This document shows positions 9,177 through 19,308 of a DNA stretch of 64,000 nucleotides, piece after piece; the first letter of the stretch is position 1, and each line of letters starts with the position of its first letter. The notes under the pieces were generated by a model. That model worked only from the letters and a program-made list of their open reading frames with translations, was not told where the DNA came from and made no database searches. Source of the DNA: Dokdonella sp. (lineage in GTDB: Bacteria > Pseudomonadota > Gammaproteobacteria > Xanthomonadales > Rhodanobacteraceae); contig JADJQH010000008.1 of assembly GCA_016712865.1 (NCBI GenBank), positions 1-64,000 on the forward strand. The letters are read 5' to 3'. The translations under genes were made by a program, and so were the position numbers.

Positions 9177-11528
9177 TCAGAACTTGAAATTGGCCGTCAG
9201 CAGGTAGGAGCGAGGAATACCCGGCGTGTAGCGGTAGCCGCTCTTGTTGATGGCTGCGACATATTCCTTGTCGAACACATTGTAGGCGTTCAGGCGCAGG
9301 TCGAAGTGCTCGTTGAATGGATAGCTGGCGACCGCATCGAACACCCAGTAGTCCTCGGTGAATTCCGGTGTGCCGACCGCGCCATCGGTGCCTCGCTTCA
9401 TCTCGCCCGAATAGCGGGCGCCGCCGCCCAGCGTGAGGTTGAACGGTGTGCGATACGTGGTCCAGGCAGTGAAGGCGCTTTCCGGGGTGTACGCCAGGGC
9501 GTCGGATCCGTCCTGCGACACGGCGACGCCTTCGATGACCTTGGTGTCCATGGTGGTGTAGCCGGCCGAGATCGACCAGTTTTCATTGATCTGACCGATG
9601 GCGCTGAGCTCGATGCCCTGCACACGTTTCTCGCCGATCTGGTAGTACAGCAGGTCGACCGGATCGCGCACGATCTCGTTGCTGATGTCGGTGCGATACA
9701 GCGCCGCACTCAGCAGCAGGCGGTTGCCGACCAGTTCCCACTTGGTGCCGATTTCGGCGGTCCTGGACTCCTGTGGATCGTAGATGACGTTGTTCGCACT
9801 GTTGGGGCGCGAGCTCAGCTCCAGCGAGCCGCCACCCGGTGGCTGTTCGGTGATCGTGTAGTTGGCATACAGGCTGCCGTTGCTGGCCGGCTTGTACAGC
9901 ACGCCGAGCTTCCAGCTGAACAGGGTGTCGGAGGTGTCGGCATCCACGCCGGGAACGATGGTTCCAGGCGCCAGATCGCCACACGCGGGCGCGCCGCCGG
10001 TGCCGCAGACCAGGGTGCTGTCGAAATCGGCGTCAAAGCGATCCAGACGGACGCCGCCATTCATCTGCCAGCGCTCGTTGAAGGTGACGGTATCGAAGGC
10101 GTACAGCGCCAGTGTGTCGCTGCTGCCGGAACCCTTGGCGCCGGATGGGCCATACAGCGGCGCGGCGACGTGGGGATCGGGGTTGTACACGTTGGCGGCG
10201 GGGAAGATGCCGCCATCGAGGATGCGCACATCGCGCGTTTCCAGTTCCTCGCGGGTGAATTCAACGCCTCCGCTGAAATCGTTCTCGAAACTGCCGCTGC
10301 CGGAATGGATGCGCAGGTTGGACTGGTTGGTGAGGATGCGGTTGGTGTGATCCTTGAAGGTCGGGATGCTGCGCGCGATGGTCCAGGTCGACGGATCGTT
10401 GATGTCCGGGGTCAGCAGGTTTTCGGTATTGCCGCGGTAGGAGGTCAGCAGGTAGTCCTGCTCGTTGCGGCCCCAGCGCGTGGTGTTCTGGAATTTGAGG
10501 TCTTCGCTGAAGTCGTGCTCGACGCGCGCCGTGAACATGTCGGCCTTGACGTCGTCATGATCGGCATCGGTGCCGTAGAAATTCTCGGGATCCACCGGCG
10601 GCGCCAGGCCAAGCTCGGGACGGCTCGCGTCCGGCGTGCTGTAGCCAGGCAGGCCGATGGTGAACACGCCACCGTCCGGCACGTTGCTCTGCTTCACGTG
10701 CAGGTAGTTGAGGTAGAAACGCGTGGAACCCGCCAGGCCGAAGGCCAGTGACGGAGCAAAGCCCCAACGATCCTGTTCAAGCTGGTCACGGCCCGGCACG
10801 CCGCTGTCCTGCGCCATCAGGCTGAGGCGGAATGCCGAACCGGATGCGCTGTCGAACGTCTTGTTCAAATCGGCGGTGACGCGCTTCTGGCTGGATGTTC
10901 CGAGGGCAACCGATCCGCTGACGGCATCTTCAAGCATCGGTTGCTTGGAGACGAGATTGATTGCACCGCTGGGTGAACTGCGGCCGTTGTCGGTGCCGGC
11001 GGCACCCTTGGTCAGTTCCACCTGTTCGATGTTGAACACGTCGCGCGAGATGCTGCCGAGATCGCGCACGCCGTCCACATAGATGCTGGACGAGGCATCG
11101 TAGCCGCGCAGGTACACGGTGTCGCCGGTCGTGGTGTTGCCGTTTTCACCCGTGTAGAACGTGCCCACGCCCGGGCTGTTGCGCAGCGCCTCGGTCAGGG
11201 TGGTTGCGCCCTGGTCGCGGATGATGTCGCTGGAGATGATCTGGATGGTCTGCGTGGTGTCGACCAGCGGTTTGACGAATTTCGGTGAAGCCAGCGTGTC
11301 GACTTTGTAGGACGGTGCGCTGTTGCCCTCGACCGGAATGGTGGGCAGCTGGGTGGTGTTTCCGGCATCGGCAATCAGGTACCCGTCATCGGCACCCGTC
11401 GCAGGAGTGTCCGCAGCCATGGCAACGGCAGGCAGGGCGAGGGCAATGCTGGTCGCAAGGCACGCCATGCTCGGCGACAACGGGCGCAGTGACGGGGTCG
11501 CATGTTTGCGACTCTTGATGAACGACAT
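9177..11528 (-). CDS. TonB-dependent siderophore receptor (Fiu/CfrA-like catecholate type)
   Basis: 783 residues. Signal peptide ends near SIALALPAVAMA. A TonB-box region and the plug follow (TQTIQIISSDIIRDQGATTLTEALRNSPGV, YLRGYDASSSIYVDGVRD, NIEQVELTKGAAG, GAINLVSKQP), then a 22-strand barrel ending YTPGIPRSYLLTANFKF with the final aromatic residue needed for insertion. The plug matches iron-catecholate receptors. Start is ATG 11528, preceded by GAGGAG; the frame is open further upstream but without a signal peptide at its N-terminus. The PKHD hydroxylase gene follows directly. A Fur-box-like site lies about 120 bases upstream. Role: outer-membrane uptake of ferric siderophore driven by TonB. 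Confidence 0.92.
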   Translation of the reverse strand: MSFIKSRKHATPSLRPLSPSMACLATSIALALPAVAMAADTPATGADDGYLIADAGNTTQLPTIPVEGNSAPSYKVDTLASPKFVKPLVDTTQTIQIISSDIIRDQGATTLTEALRNSPGVGTFYTGENGNTTTGDTVYLRGYDASSSIYVDGVRDLGSISRDVFNIEQVELTKGAAGTDNGRSSPSGAINLVSKQPMLEDAVSGSVALGTSSQKRVTADLNKTFDSASGSAFRLSLMAQDSGVPGRDQLEQDRWGFAPSLAFGLAGSTRFYLNYLHVKQSNVPDGGVFTIGLPGYSTPDASRPELGLAPPVDPENFYGTDADHDDVKADMFTARVEHDFSEDLKFQNTTRWGRNEQDYLLTSYRGNTENLLTPDINDPSTWTIARSIPTFKDHTNRILTNQSNLRIHSGSGSFENDFSGGVEFTREELETRDVRILDGGIFPAANVYNPDPHVAAPLYGPSGAKGSGSSDTLALYAFDTVTFNERWQMNGGVRLDRFDADFDSTLVCGTGGAPACGDLAPGTIVPGVDADTSDTLFSWKLGVLYKPASNGSLYANYTITEQPPGGGSLELSSRPNSANNVIYDPQESRTAEIGTKWELVGNRLLLSAALYRTDISNEIVRDPVDLLYYQIGEKRVQGIELSAIGQINENWSISAGYTTMDTKVIEGVAVSQDGSDALAYTPESAFTAWTTYRTPFNLTLGGGARYSGEMKRGTDGAVGTPEFTEDYWVFDAVASYPFNEHFDLRLNAYNVFDKEYVAAINKSGYRYTPGIPRSYLLTANFKF

Positions 11529-11648
11529 CGGGACAACTCCTCTTCTGGAAACGGGTTTCGCCCGGGCCATGAGGCTCGGCTCGCCGGACGCGCAGGGTCG
11601 GCAAGTACGGCAATGCAGGCGATCTACCGGCACAATTAGAGCGCAAGT

Positions 11649-11667
11649 GAGAATGATTCGCAATAAG
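11649..11667 (-). promoter_or_regulatory. Candidate Fur box upstream of the siderophore receptor
   Basis: GAGAATGATTCGCAATAAG matches the 19-base Fur consensus at 12 positions, with the left half GAxAATGAT intact. It lies about 120 bases upstream of the receptor start in the 728-base gap 11529-12256, which otherwise holds a REPIN and no gene. Iron repression is expected for this receptor class; the site itself is an inference. Confidence 0.55.
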
Positions 11668-12015
11668 TATTCGCACAAACGTTGAGAGGCAAACGGCTTG
11701 CGCAAGCCGTTCGAAGTCGGCAAGGCACGGCCAGCAACATGCCGGAGCGCCAACCGATCTACATGCGATCAGCGGTGCGCTGGGAATCCTGCCTGCCGTT
11801 CATGGCCGAGCTGGGGGAGATCGCGGACCCGGGGTGAACCAGGGATCGCTGCACATCCTTCGCCCGTGAACGGGCTCCTACCGGCAAGCGTCTTGTTCTG
11901 TAGGAGCCCCGACAAGGGAACAAGCCCCTTCAGGGGCGATCACACATTCGAAATTCGGGTCCGCGATTCGAGTAGGGCATGAATGACCTCCTACAAAAAC
12001 GCTGTTTTGGTCTTT

Positions 12016-12131
12016 TAGGAAAACTCTGAACAAGTACGGAACTCATTCGTCAGGAGCAAGCTCGCTCCCACAAAATCAAGCAATGGTGGGAGCGAGCTTG
12101 CTCGCGACAATACTTGTTCAGACCTTCCTTG
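12016..12131. repeat. REPIN copy B (opposite orientation)
   Basis: The same unit as copy A, reverse-complemented: outer arm AACTCTGAACAAGTAC, diverged REP GTCAGGAGCAAGCTCG, loop AAAATCAAGCAATG, intact REP, outer arm ATACTTGTTCAGACC. Read in the orientation of copy A its loop equals copy A. Directly downstream the outer end GTTCAGACCTTCCTTGGG is duplicated (to about 12160), a sign of slippage or a nested partial copy. It lies between the M28 peptidase stop and the receptor promoter region. Confidence 0.82.
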
Positions 12132-12256
12132 GGGGCGTTCAGACCTTCCTTGGGAGCCCCGGAAAGTGGACAAGCTGCTTCAGGGGCGATCGCGCATTTG
12201 CAATTCCAGTCGACCGTGATTGGCCGCCTGCAATGCATCTGGAAAGTCGGCGCTGT

Positions 12257-13974
12257 TCAGGGCGCCGATGTCCGGCTTTGCGCAGGCGCAGGGCGCGCAA
12301 AATCCGCACCGGCTTTCCATTGTGGAAACGTCGATTCGTTCGCAAGGCGGCGGCCGATTGCCAGCAGCAGATCCATGTCCTGCACGGCGCCACGGAAGTC
12401 CCAGTTCGGATCGTAGTTGTCGGATGGCTTGTGGTAGCGGTTGCTGGTGTAGTCATCCGCTGCCTTGCGTCCGGCCGCTTCACCGCCATCGACCAGGTCC
12501 ATGCCACTGGATGCGTACAAAGCGGGAATACCGACGCGGGCAAAGTTGATGTGGTCGGAACGGAAGAAGAACCCCTTCTCCGGCTTGTCATCGGGCACCA
12601 CGGTGCGCGACTGCTCCTTGGCGGCGGCCATCAGGTAATCGTCCATGTCGGACTGGCCATAGCCGATCGAAGTCACGCTGCGGCTAGGCCCGCTCAGGGC
12701 GAGGATGTCGATATTAATGTCGGCGACCACCTTGTCGGCGGCGAAGGGCAGGTGGCCGACCAGATAGCGCGAACCGAGCAAGCCCGATTCTTCCAGGGTG
12801 ACTGCCGCAAAAACGACCGAGCGGCGGTTGGGTTGCTGCTTCAACGCCTCGGCAATTTCCATCATGGCGGCCACGCCGGTGGCATTGTCGATGGCACCGT
12901 TGTAGATCTGGTCGCCCGTCAGGGATTCGTCCTTGCCAAGGTGATCCCAATGGGCGGTGTAGAAGACTGCCTCATCCGGGCGTTCGCTTCCGGGCAACAT
13001 GCCGACCACGTTCTCGGAGCTGGCGCTCTCGATGCCGCTGCGGAAAGAAACCGAAAGTTTGGCGTCCAGCGCCACCGGTTTGAAGCCGGGAATGTCGGCA
13101 CTCTTCTTGAGGCTGGCGAAGTCCGCGCCGGCGCTGGCAAACAGGCGTGTGGCGGCATCTTCGCTGAGCCAGCCGGCAGCATCCAGGCGCGGCGCCGGAT
13201 CCTCACTGCTGGGCAACGAAAATTGCGGACCCGTCCAGCCATTCTCCACCACGCTCCAGGGATAACCCGCGCCGCCGGTTTCGTGAACGATGAACAAGGC
13301 CGCGGCACCGCGACGCGCGGCTTCCTCGAACTTGTAGGTCCAGCGCCCGTAATAGGTCAGCGCCGGCCCCCTTGAACAGGTTCGGATCCTGGTTGCCCCA
13401 GCCCGGATCGTTGATCAGCGCGATCACGGTCTTGCCGGCAACATCGAGGTCGGAATAGTCGTTCCAGTCGGGCGCGTTCACGCCGTAGCCGACGAACACG
13501 ATCGGCGAATCCTTGAGCGTGACTTGCGGACTTCCCTTGAGACTGCCGATCACGCTGTCAGCGCCGATACCCAGCGTGAGTTGCGATTTCGAGCCATTGA
13601 CCGCAAGCGCAACCTGGGTCGGATCGAGCACGGTCACCTTCATCATCGGCACGGTCTGGAACCAGCTGCCCTTGTTGCCGGGCTTGAGGCCGATGCGCTC
13701 GAACTGATCCTTGATGTAGGCCGTGGACATGCGCTCGCCGATGGTGCCGGGCTGGCGACCCTCGAACTGGTCGGAGGAGAGCTTTTGCAGGCGCGCCGCA
13801 AAATCCTCGGCGGTGATCGCCGTCTGGAAAGCCCCCTTCACTGGTGGGCTGCACCGGCGCCGGCTTGGCTTCGACCCTGGTTTCGGCTTGGGTCGGGGGA
13901 GCGCTTGCGTCGTCCTGGCGGGAGCAGGCGACGCAGAGCAATGTGGCGGCAACAACGAATGCAAGTCGAATCAT
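12257..13974 (-). CDS. M28-family zinc metallopeptidase with PA domain, lipoprotein; two frameshifts
   Basis: About 570 residues. The start MIRLAFVVAATLLCVACSRQD is a lipoprotein signal with Cys after VA. A PA insert (PIVFVGYGVNAPDWNDYSDLDVAGKTV) leads to the peptidase domain: YTAHWDHLG (first zinc His and Asp), GAIDNATGVAAMMEIA (second Asp), VTLEESGLLGS (catalytic and zinc Glu), and SDHINFARVGIPAL (last His). Two frame changes, near 13842 and 13372, each sit in a run of five G that would read correctly with four, so they look like base-calling insertions. A GGAG precedes the start. M28 enzymes of this type are exported aminopeptidases or carboxypeptidases; exact specificity is not visible. 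Confidence 0.88.
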
Positions 13975-14051
13975 GGAATCACTCCGGACACGGGCCGGAG
14001 CGATTCTATGGCATCGCAGATCACGTGGCGCATCCGTCGCCGAAGGTTTCC

Positions 14052-14714
14052 TCAGGGTGTATCGCCGGCAAACATGCGCGGCGTGGCACCTTCAATCGTG
14101 CCCACCTTGGCGCTCTCGCTGACGTGCAGTTCCACTTCGCGCTGGAACACCATCGAGCCGCCGATCACCGCGCGTGGGCCGATCACCACGCGTGGCGGCT
14201 TGCTGTTCGACCAACTGAACCAGCTGTTGGATTTCTCCACCAGGATGCCGCCGTCAACCCGCGAATCGGCACCGATATCGATGTCGCCATTGACGGTCGA
14301 GATTCGACCGACCACATGCGCGGCGCGCAAGGTGATCGCCCCGTTGACGTTGGAAAGATCGGCGCCGACTTCGCTGCCTTCATCCAGACGCAGCGCGCCA
14401 TTCACGGTTTCCATGTCCTGCGCAACGCGGGCTTGCTTGCCGATCGAAATGCGTCCATTCACGGTATCGGCGGATTCCACCTGCGCCCCGGATTCAATCT
14501 CGATGGAACCGTTTACCGAAGACACTTCGACGGCGCGGCTGTTGGCGCCGACCCGGATCGAGCCATTGACGGTGCCGAGGTCGCCCATGCTGCGGCCATC
14601 CTCGACCCGGATGGAGCCATTGACCTTGCTGATGTCCTCATCGGCCAGGGCCGGAATGGACACCAGGAGGAAACCGCCAAGGATAGCGGTCAGAAACAGT
14701 GCAGCGCTTTGCAT
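14052..14714 (-). CDS. Exported VNG-repeat protein, predicted beta-solenoid, unknown function
   Basis: 220 residues with a signal peptide (FLTAILGGFLLVSIPALA). The mature chain has seven repeats of about 19-22 residues centred on VNG: KVNGSIRVEDG, TVNGSIRVGAN, SVNGSIEIESG, TVNGRISIGKQ, TVNGALRLDEG, NVNGAITLRAA, TVNGDIDIGAD. Hydrophobic alternation and one turn per repeat suggest a short beta-solenoid, as in bactofilin-like or DUF4097-type folds. The C-terminal part (PPRVVIGPRAVIGGSMVF, then VELHVSESAKVGTIEGA) continues in the same rhythm. A good AGGAG lies before ATG 14714. I recognise no named family; enzyme residues are not evident. Confidence 0.75.
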   Translation of the reverse strand: MQSAALFLTAILGGFLLVSIPALADEDISKVNGSIRVEDGRSMGDLGTVNGSIRVGANSRAVEVSSVNGSIEIESGAQVESADTVNGRISIGKQARVAQDMETVNGALRLDEGSEVGADLSNVNGAITLRAAHVVGRISTVNGDIDIGADSRVDGGILVEKSNSWFSWSNSKPPRVVIGPRAVIGGSMVFQREVELHVSESAKVGTIEGATPRMFAGDTP

Positions 14715-14798
14715 GGACAGGTCTCCTGCTCAATAAGTCGGAAATGAGATGCACCCACAGCGCAAATGGTTTACGGCAGCGCTGATCATCTGGATTTC

Positions 14799-14901
14799 GT
14801 TCGTGGTGAGCTCCCAAGCCCCGTTCGTGGTGAGCTCCCAAGCCCCGTTCGTGGTGAGCCCCCAAGCCCCGTTCGTGGTGAGCTTGTCGAACCATGAGCG
14901 G
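14799..14901. repeat. 24-base tandem repeat built from a dispersed GTTCGTGGTGAGC element
   Basis: Three perfect-period 24-base units start at 14799, 14823 and 14847 (GTTCGTGGTGAGCTCCCAAG plus CCCC, the third with one change). They run into one full dispersed element at 14871-14901 (GTTCGTGGTGAGC, then TTGTCGAACCATGAGCGG). The dispersed element recurs at 29779-29811 and, inverted, at 44414-44442. The rest of the gap 14715-15085 holds no gene. Confidence 0.8.
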
Positions 14902-15085
14902 AATCAAGACGACAATCGCTCATCCTCTGATGCGCTCTGGACAAGCAGGACTTGATCAACATTGCCTTGACTGAAATGAACGCAGCCAGACAGGAATTCG
15001 CCTCCACATCGCCGGCAAGGGCACCCATCCGCTACCATTTCAGGCTGTCGCGCAGCGCGACCATCCCGACTCACCCGGATTCTTC

Positions 15086-16614
15086 ATGGCCACACCCAAA
15101 CCCGTATTGCTGCTGATTCTCGATGGCTGGGGCTATCGCGAACAGACCGAGCACAATGCCATCGCCCTCGCCAACTGCCCGAACTGGCGACAGCTGCTGG
15201 CGACGCGCCCGCACGCGCTGGTGGACACCCATGGCTTGAGCGTCGGTTTGCCGGATGGCCAGATGGGCAATTCCGAAGTCGGCCACATGAACATAGGCGC
15301 CGGCCGCATCGTCTATCAGGACCTGACCCGCATCGATGCCGCCATCGCGGATGGTTCCTTTGCGCGCAATGCGGCCTTGCTGGATGCGTGCGCGGCAGCC
15401 AGGAACCGGAACACCTGCCTGCACATCCTGGGTTTGCTGTCCGCGGGCGGCGTGCACAGTCATGAAGCGCATGTGCTGGCGATGCTGGAATTGGCCGCGG
15501 CCCAAGGCGTGCCGCGCATTGCCGTGCATGCCTTCCTCGATGGTCGCGACACGCCACCGCGCAGTGCGCGGGATTCCCTGCTGGCGCTGGAGGTCGCCTG
15601 CGCGCGCCATCCCTCGGCACGCATCGCGAGCGTGGGCGGACGCTATTACGCGATGGATCGCGACACGCGTTGGGATCGCGTGCAACTGGCCTGGCAGGCA
15701 CTGGTCGATGCGCAGGCCGAGCATCACGCGCCATCGGCGCTGGCTGCGCTCGATGCCGCGTACGCGCGTGGCGAGAACGACGAGTTCGTGCGTCCCACCG
15801 TAATCGAACCCGGCCTGCGCATGGAGGATGGCGACGCCATCGTGTTCATGAACTTTCGTGCCGACCGTGCGCGCCAGTTGAGCCAGGTTTTCGTCGAGGA
15901 TTCTTTCAGCGGTTTCGCACGCCCGCGCCGGCCCGCGCTTTCCGCATTCGTCACCCTCACCGAGTACGCAGCGGACCTGCCCGTGAGCGCCATCGCATTT
16001 TCCGCCCAATCCATGCAGAACACGCTGGGCGAAGTGCTTGAGCAGCGTGGATTGAGCCAGTTGCGCATTGCCGAGACGGAAAAATACGCGCACGTCACGT
16101 TCTTCTTTCCGGCGGGCGTGAAGCGGAATTCCACGGCGAGCAGCGCATCCTGGTGCCCAGCCCCAAGGTGGCCACCTACGACCTGCAACCGCAGATGAGC
16201 TTGCCGGAGTTGTGTGATCGACTGGTGGCGGAAATCCGCTCACGGCGATTCGATTTCATTGTCTGCAACATCGCCAATGCCGACATGGTTGGCCACACCG
16301 GCATCGAATCGGCAGCCATCAAGGCGGCCGAAGCCATCGATGAAGCGCTCGGCCGCATCTGCGCCGCAGTGCTCGAAAGCGGCGGCGAAGCGCTGATCAC
16401 TGCAGACCACGGCAATCTCGAACAGATGGTCGATGAGAATGGCGAGCCGCATACCCAGCACACGGTGGGGCCGGTTCCGCTGGTCTATCTGGGTCGTGAT
16501 GCACGCCTGCGCAGTGGCGCTTTGCGTGACCTGGCACCGAGCGTGCTGGCGCTGATGGGCATTCCGGTTCCGTCGGAAATGAGCGGCCGCAACCTGGTGG
16601 ATCTGTCCACCTGA
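15086..16614 (+). CDS. Cofactor-independent phosphoglycerate mutase; one frameshift
   Basis: About 510 residues, normal for iPGM, which interconverts 3- and 2-phosphoglycerate in glycolysis. Seen: the first metal region PVLLLILDGWGYRE, the phosphoserine loop DGQMGNSEVGHMNIGAGR, FLDGRDTPP, MNFRADRARQLS, then after a frame change NIANADMVGHTG and ITADHGNLEQM (second metal site), ending PVPSEMSGRNLVDLST. The frame break lies near 16110 in a TTTCC stretch and is probably a base error. It begins the gpmI-envC-ctpA cluster, a conserved gammaproteobacterial order, and its TGA shares one base with the ATG of envC. Confidence 0.93.
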
Positions 16615-17768
16615 TGATGCGGGCCGTGCAGGTCGCGATCCTTGCGTTCGCTTGCGTGGCGGCGGGCAGCTTGCATGCGCAAGATCCGGCCAAAGCGAGT
16701 GAAGCCAAGCAGGCCGAGCGCAAACTCGCCGATGTGCGCGCGCAGATCCGCCAGCTTGGCGAGGAATTGAAATCCACCTCGGGAGAACGCAGCGAAGCCA
16801 GTGATTCCCTGGGCCAACTGGAAACCGCGATTTCCGCAGCGCTCGAAGGCATCGGTCAGCTCGACGCGGAACTGGCTGCGCAGACCGCCGAACTGGAAAC
16901 GCTCGACCAGCGCCGCCAGCAGTTGACGAAAACCCTTGGTCGCCAACGCGAAGCATTGGCCGTGTTGTTGCGCTCTGCCTACGCGCTGGGTCACAACGAG
17001 GAGCTGAAGTTGCTGCTGCAACAGGAAGACGTGGGCGCAATTGCACGCGTGCTGGCCTACCACCGCTACTTCCAGCGCGCGCGTCGAGCGCATCGATGGC
17101 CTGCTGGTCGATCTCAAGCAGTTGGCTGACGTGCAGGCGGAAATTGCCGGCAAGCAGCAGCAGCTCGCTGGGCTGCGCAGCCAGCGCGAGGCAGAAGTCG
17201 CGGCGCTGGAATCCGGACGCGGCGAGCGGCAGGCGCTGTTGCAGGCCATCGATGCCCGCATCGATGCGCAAAAGGCGCGCCTTGCCCTGATGTCCCGAGA
17301 CGAAAAAACCTGCTCGAATTGCTCGAGCGCCTGCGCGACCTGTTCGCCGATATTCCCAAGACCCTGGACGGATCGGAACCCTTTGCGCGTCTGCGCGGGC
17401 GCCTGGTGCGTCCACTGCCCGGCAAGGTGCGCACCGCGTTTGGCGGTACCGACGAGTCCGGACGCTCCATCAGCGGCGTGCTGATTGCCGCCGAATCGGG
17501 TACCCCGGTCAAGGCCGTGGCACGGGGCCGGGTGGCGTTTGCCGACTGGCTCAAGGGCTACGGCATGCTCATGATCCTCGATCATGGCGACGGTTACATG
17601 AGCCTGTACGGTTACAACGAGTCGCTGCGCAAGGACGTCGGCGATTGGGTGTCAGCCGGTGAGGTCATCGCCAGCAGCGGTGCCAGCGGCGGCCAGAAGT
17701 CCGCGGCGCTCTATTTCGAGCTGCGCCTGAACGGCAAGCCGATCAATCCCAAACCCTGGCTGCGCTGA
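16614..17768 (+). CDS. EnvC-type murein hydrolase activator (degenerate LytM domain); two frameshifts
   Basis: About 380 residues. A signal peptide (ILAFACVAAGSLHAQ) is followed by a long coiled coil (residues about 22-260, rich in RQLGEELKS- and QQLAGLRSQREAE-type heptads) and a C-terminal M23/LytM domain (FGGTDESGRSISGVLIAA to LNGKPINPKPWLR). The zinc ligands of active M23 enzymes are missing: the HxH position reads LYFELR and the first His is not there, as in EnvC proteins, which activate periplasmic amidases at the septum instead of cutting murein. Frame changes near 17078 (CG repeat) and 17307 (six A) are likely base errors. The place between gpmI and ctpA is the expected one. Confidence 0.9.
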
Positions 17769-17803
17769 GGCGCTATCATCCTTGCAGTTCGCTTGAGGTC
17801 GCC

Positions 17804-19174
17804 ATGATGTTGCGTTTCCTGCCCGCCTTGCTGTCCCTGCTGCTGATTGGTCTGGCCTGCCAGCCGTTTGCGTTTGCCGACGAACCCACGCCACCCGCCC
17901 CCGCATCCGAAGCCAGCCCGACGCCGCCTGCACCGGCTGCCGCGCCCGCGGGCAACGTAAGCCTGGATGACATTCGCCTGTTCACCGCCGTGCTCAGCCT
18001 GGTCAAACAGGCCTATGTCGAGCCGGTCGACGATCACCAGCTCATGCAGGCCGCGATCAGCGGCATGCTGGTTGGCCTTGATCCGCACAGCGAATACCTG
18101 CAAAGCGATGCCCTCACGGATTTGACCGAGGACACCTCGGGCCGTTACGCGGGACTCGGCATCGAGGTGACCACGGTGGATGGAACCTTGCGCGTGATCT
18201 CGCCCATCGACGATACGCCTGCGGCGCGTGCCGGCATCCAGTCCGGTGACATCATCCTGCGCATCGATCAGGTTCCGGTGCAGGCCGACAACCTGGCCGG
18301 TGCCGTCGACATGCTGCGCGGCAAGCCGGGCAGCAAGGTCAGCCTGACCATCCAGCGCGAAGGCGCCGATGCACCGCGTGAATTCAGCATCACGCGTGAA
18401 ATGATCCGTGTCGCCAGCGTGCGTGCACGCCTGCTCGAACCCGGCTATGCCTATCTGCGCATCAGCCAGTTCCAGGCGGAAACCGGCAGCGAATTGCGAC
18501 GCGGCATTGCCCGCCTGCAAAAGGAAAACGGCAAACCCCTGCAGGGCGCGGTGCTGGACCTTCGCCGCAATCCGGGAGGTCTGCTGACCACGGCGGTGGA
18601 GGTCAGCGACCTCCTGCTGGATGCCGGCACCATCGTCACCACGCGCGGCCGCATCCGCGAGGCCGACATGGCCTTCAAGGCGACACCCGGCGACGCCCTG
18701 GACGGAGCGCCGCTGGTGGTGTTGATCGACAACGGCAGTGCTTCGGCTGCCGAAATCGTCGCTGGCGCGCTCAAGGACAACCATCGCGCGCTCATCATGG
18801 GGCGGCGCAGTTTCGGCAAGGGTTCGGTGCAGACCGTGCTCAATCTCGACAACGAGCATGCCATCAAGTTGACCACCGCGCGCTACTACACGCCGAGTGG
18901 GGTTTCCATCCAGGCCGCCGGCATCAAGCCGGATATTGAACTGGGCGACCTGTCCCTGAGCCAGAACGAAGGCTCCGGGCTGGAGCGGATCAGCGAGCGG
19001 GACCTGGCCAACCACCTGCAAGGCGACGCTGAGGTTCCCCGCGCGGCTGCGGCACCCGCCGGTTCGATCACGCCGAGCGATTACGCACTCAGCGAAGCCC
19101 TGAATGCACTCAAGGCCATGGCCCTGCAGCGCCGGCCCGCCCCGGCCGAGAATCCAGGCAGTCAAAAGGGTTGA
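17804..19174 (+). CDS. S41 C-terminal processing peptidase (CtpA family)
   Basis: 456 residues, intact. Signal peptide ends near CQPFAFA, then a Pro/Ala-rich linker. The S41 N-terminal helical part (VSLVKQAYVEPVDD-like), a PDZ domain (about residues 100-180: YAGLGIEVTTVDGTLRVISPI, ARAGIQSGDIILRID) and the catalytic core follow. The nucleophile is in IDNGSASAAEIVAGALKD and the general-base Lys in RSFGKGSVQ, after DLRRNPGGLL. It is a periplasmic Ser-Lys protease that trims C-termini and, in related species, controls murein hydrolases. Last gene of the gpmI-envC-ctpA group, 35 bases after envC. Confidence 0.95.
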   Translation: MMLRFLPALLSLLLIGLACQPFAFADEPTPPAPASEASPTPPAPAAAPAGNVSLDDIRLFTAVLSLVKQAYVEPVDDHQLMQAAISGMLVGLDPHSEYLQSDALTDLTEDTSGRYAGLGIEVTTVDGTLRVISPIDDTPAARAGIQSGDIILRIDQVPVQADNLAGAVDMLRGKPGSKVSLTIQREGADAPREFSITREMIRVASVRARLLEPGYAYLRISQFQAETGSELRRGIARLQKENGKPLQGAVLDLRRNPGGLLTTAVEVSDLLLDAGTIVTTRGRIREADMAFKATPGDALDGAPLVVLIDNGSASAAEIVAGALKDNHRALIMGRRSFGKGSVQTVLNLDNEHAIKLTTARYYTPSGVSIQAAGIKPDIELGDLSLSQNEGSGLERISERDLANHLQGDAEVPRAAAAPAGSITPSDYALSEALNALKAMALQRRPAPAENPGSQKG

Positions 19175-19308
19175 ATCCAGGGCGCTGAAGGCCAGCCTGC
19201 GGCTAACGATTCATGTCGGGTACCCGGCAAACGTGGCGTCGCGCTAAACTTCCCGTTTCGCCGTGGCGTTTGATCGCCACGGCAGCCATCTGAACAGAGG
19301 AAAGCGGC

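Noticed and set aside
9069-10751. Plus-strand open frame of 560 residues
   Set aside because: Antisense of the siderophore receptor; high-GC coding regions often leave the opposite strand open.
12083-13375. Plus-strand open frame of 430 residues
   Set aside because: Starts inside a REPIN and runs antisense to the M28 peptidase.
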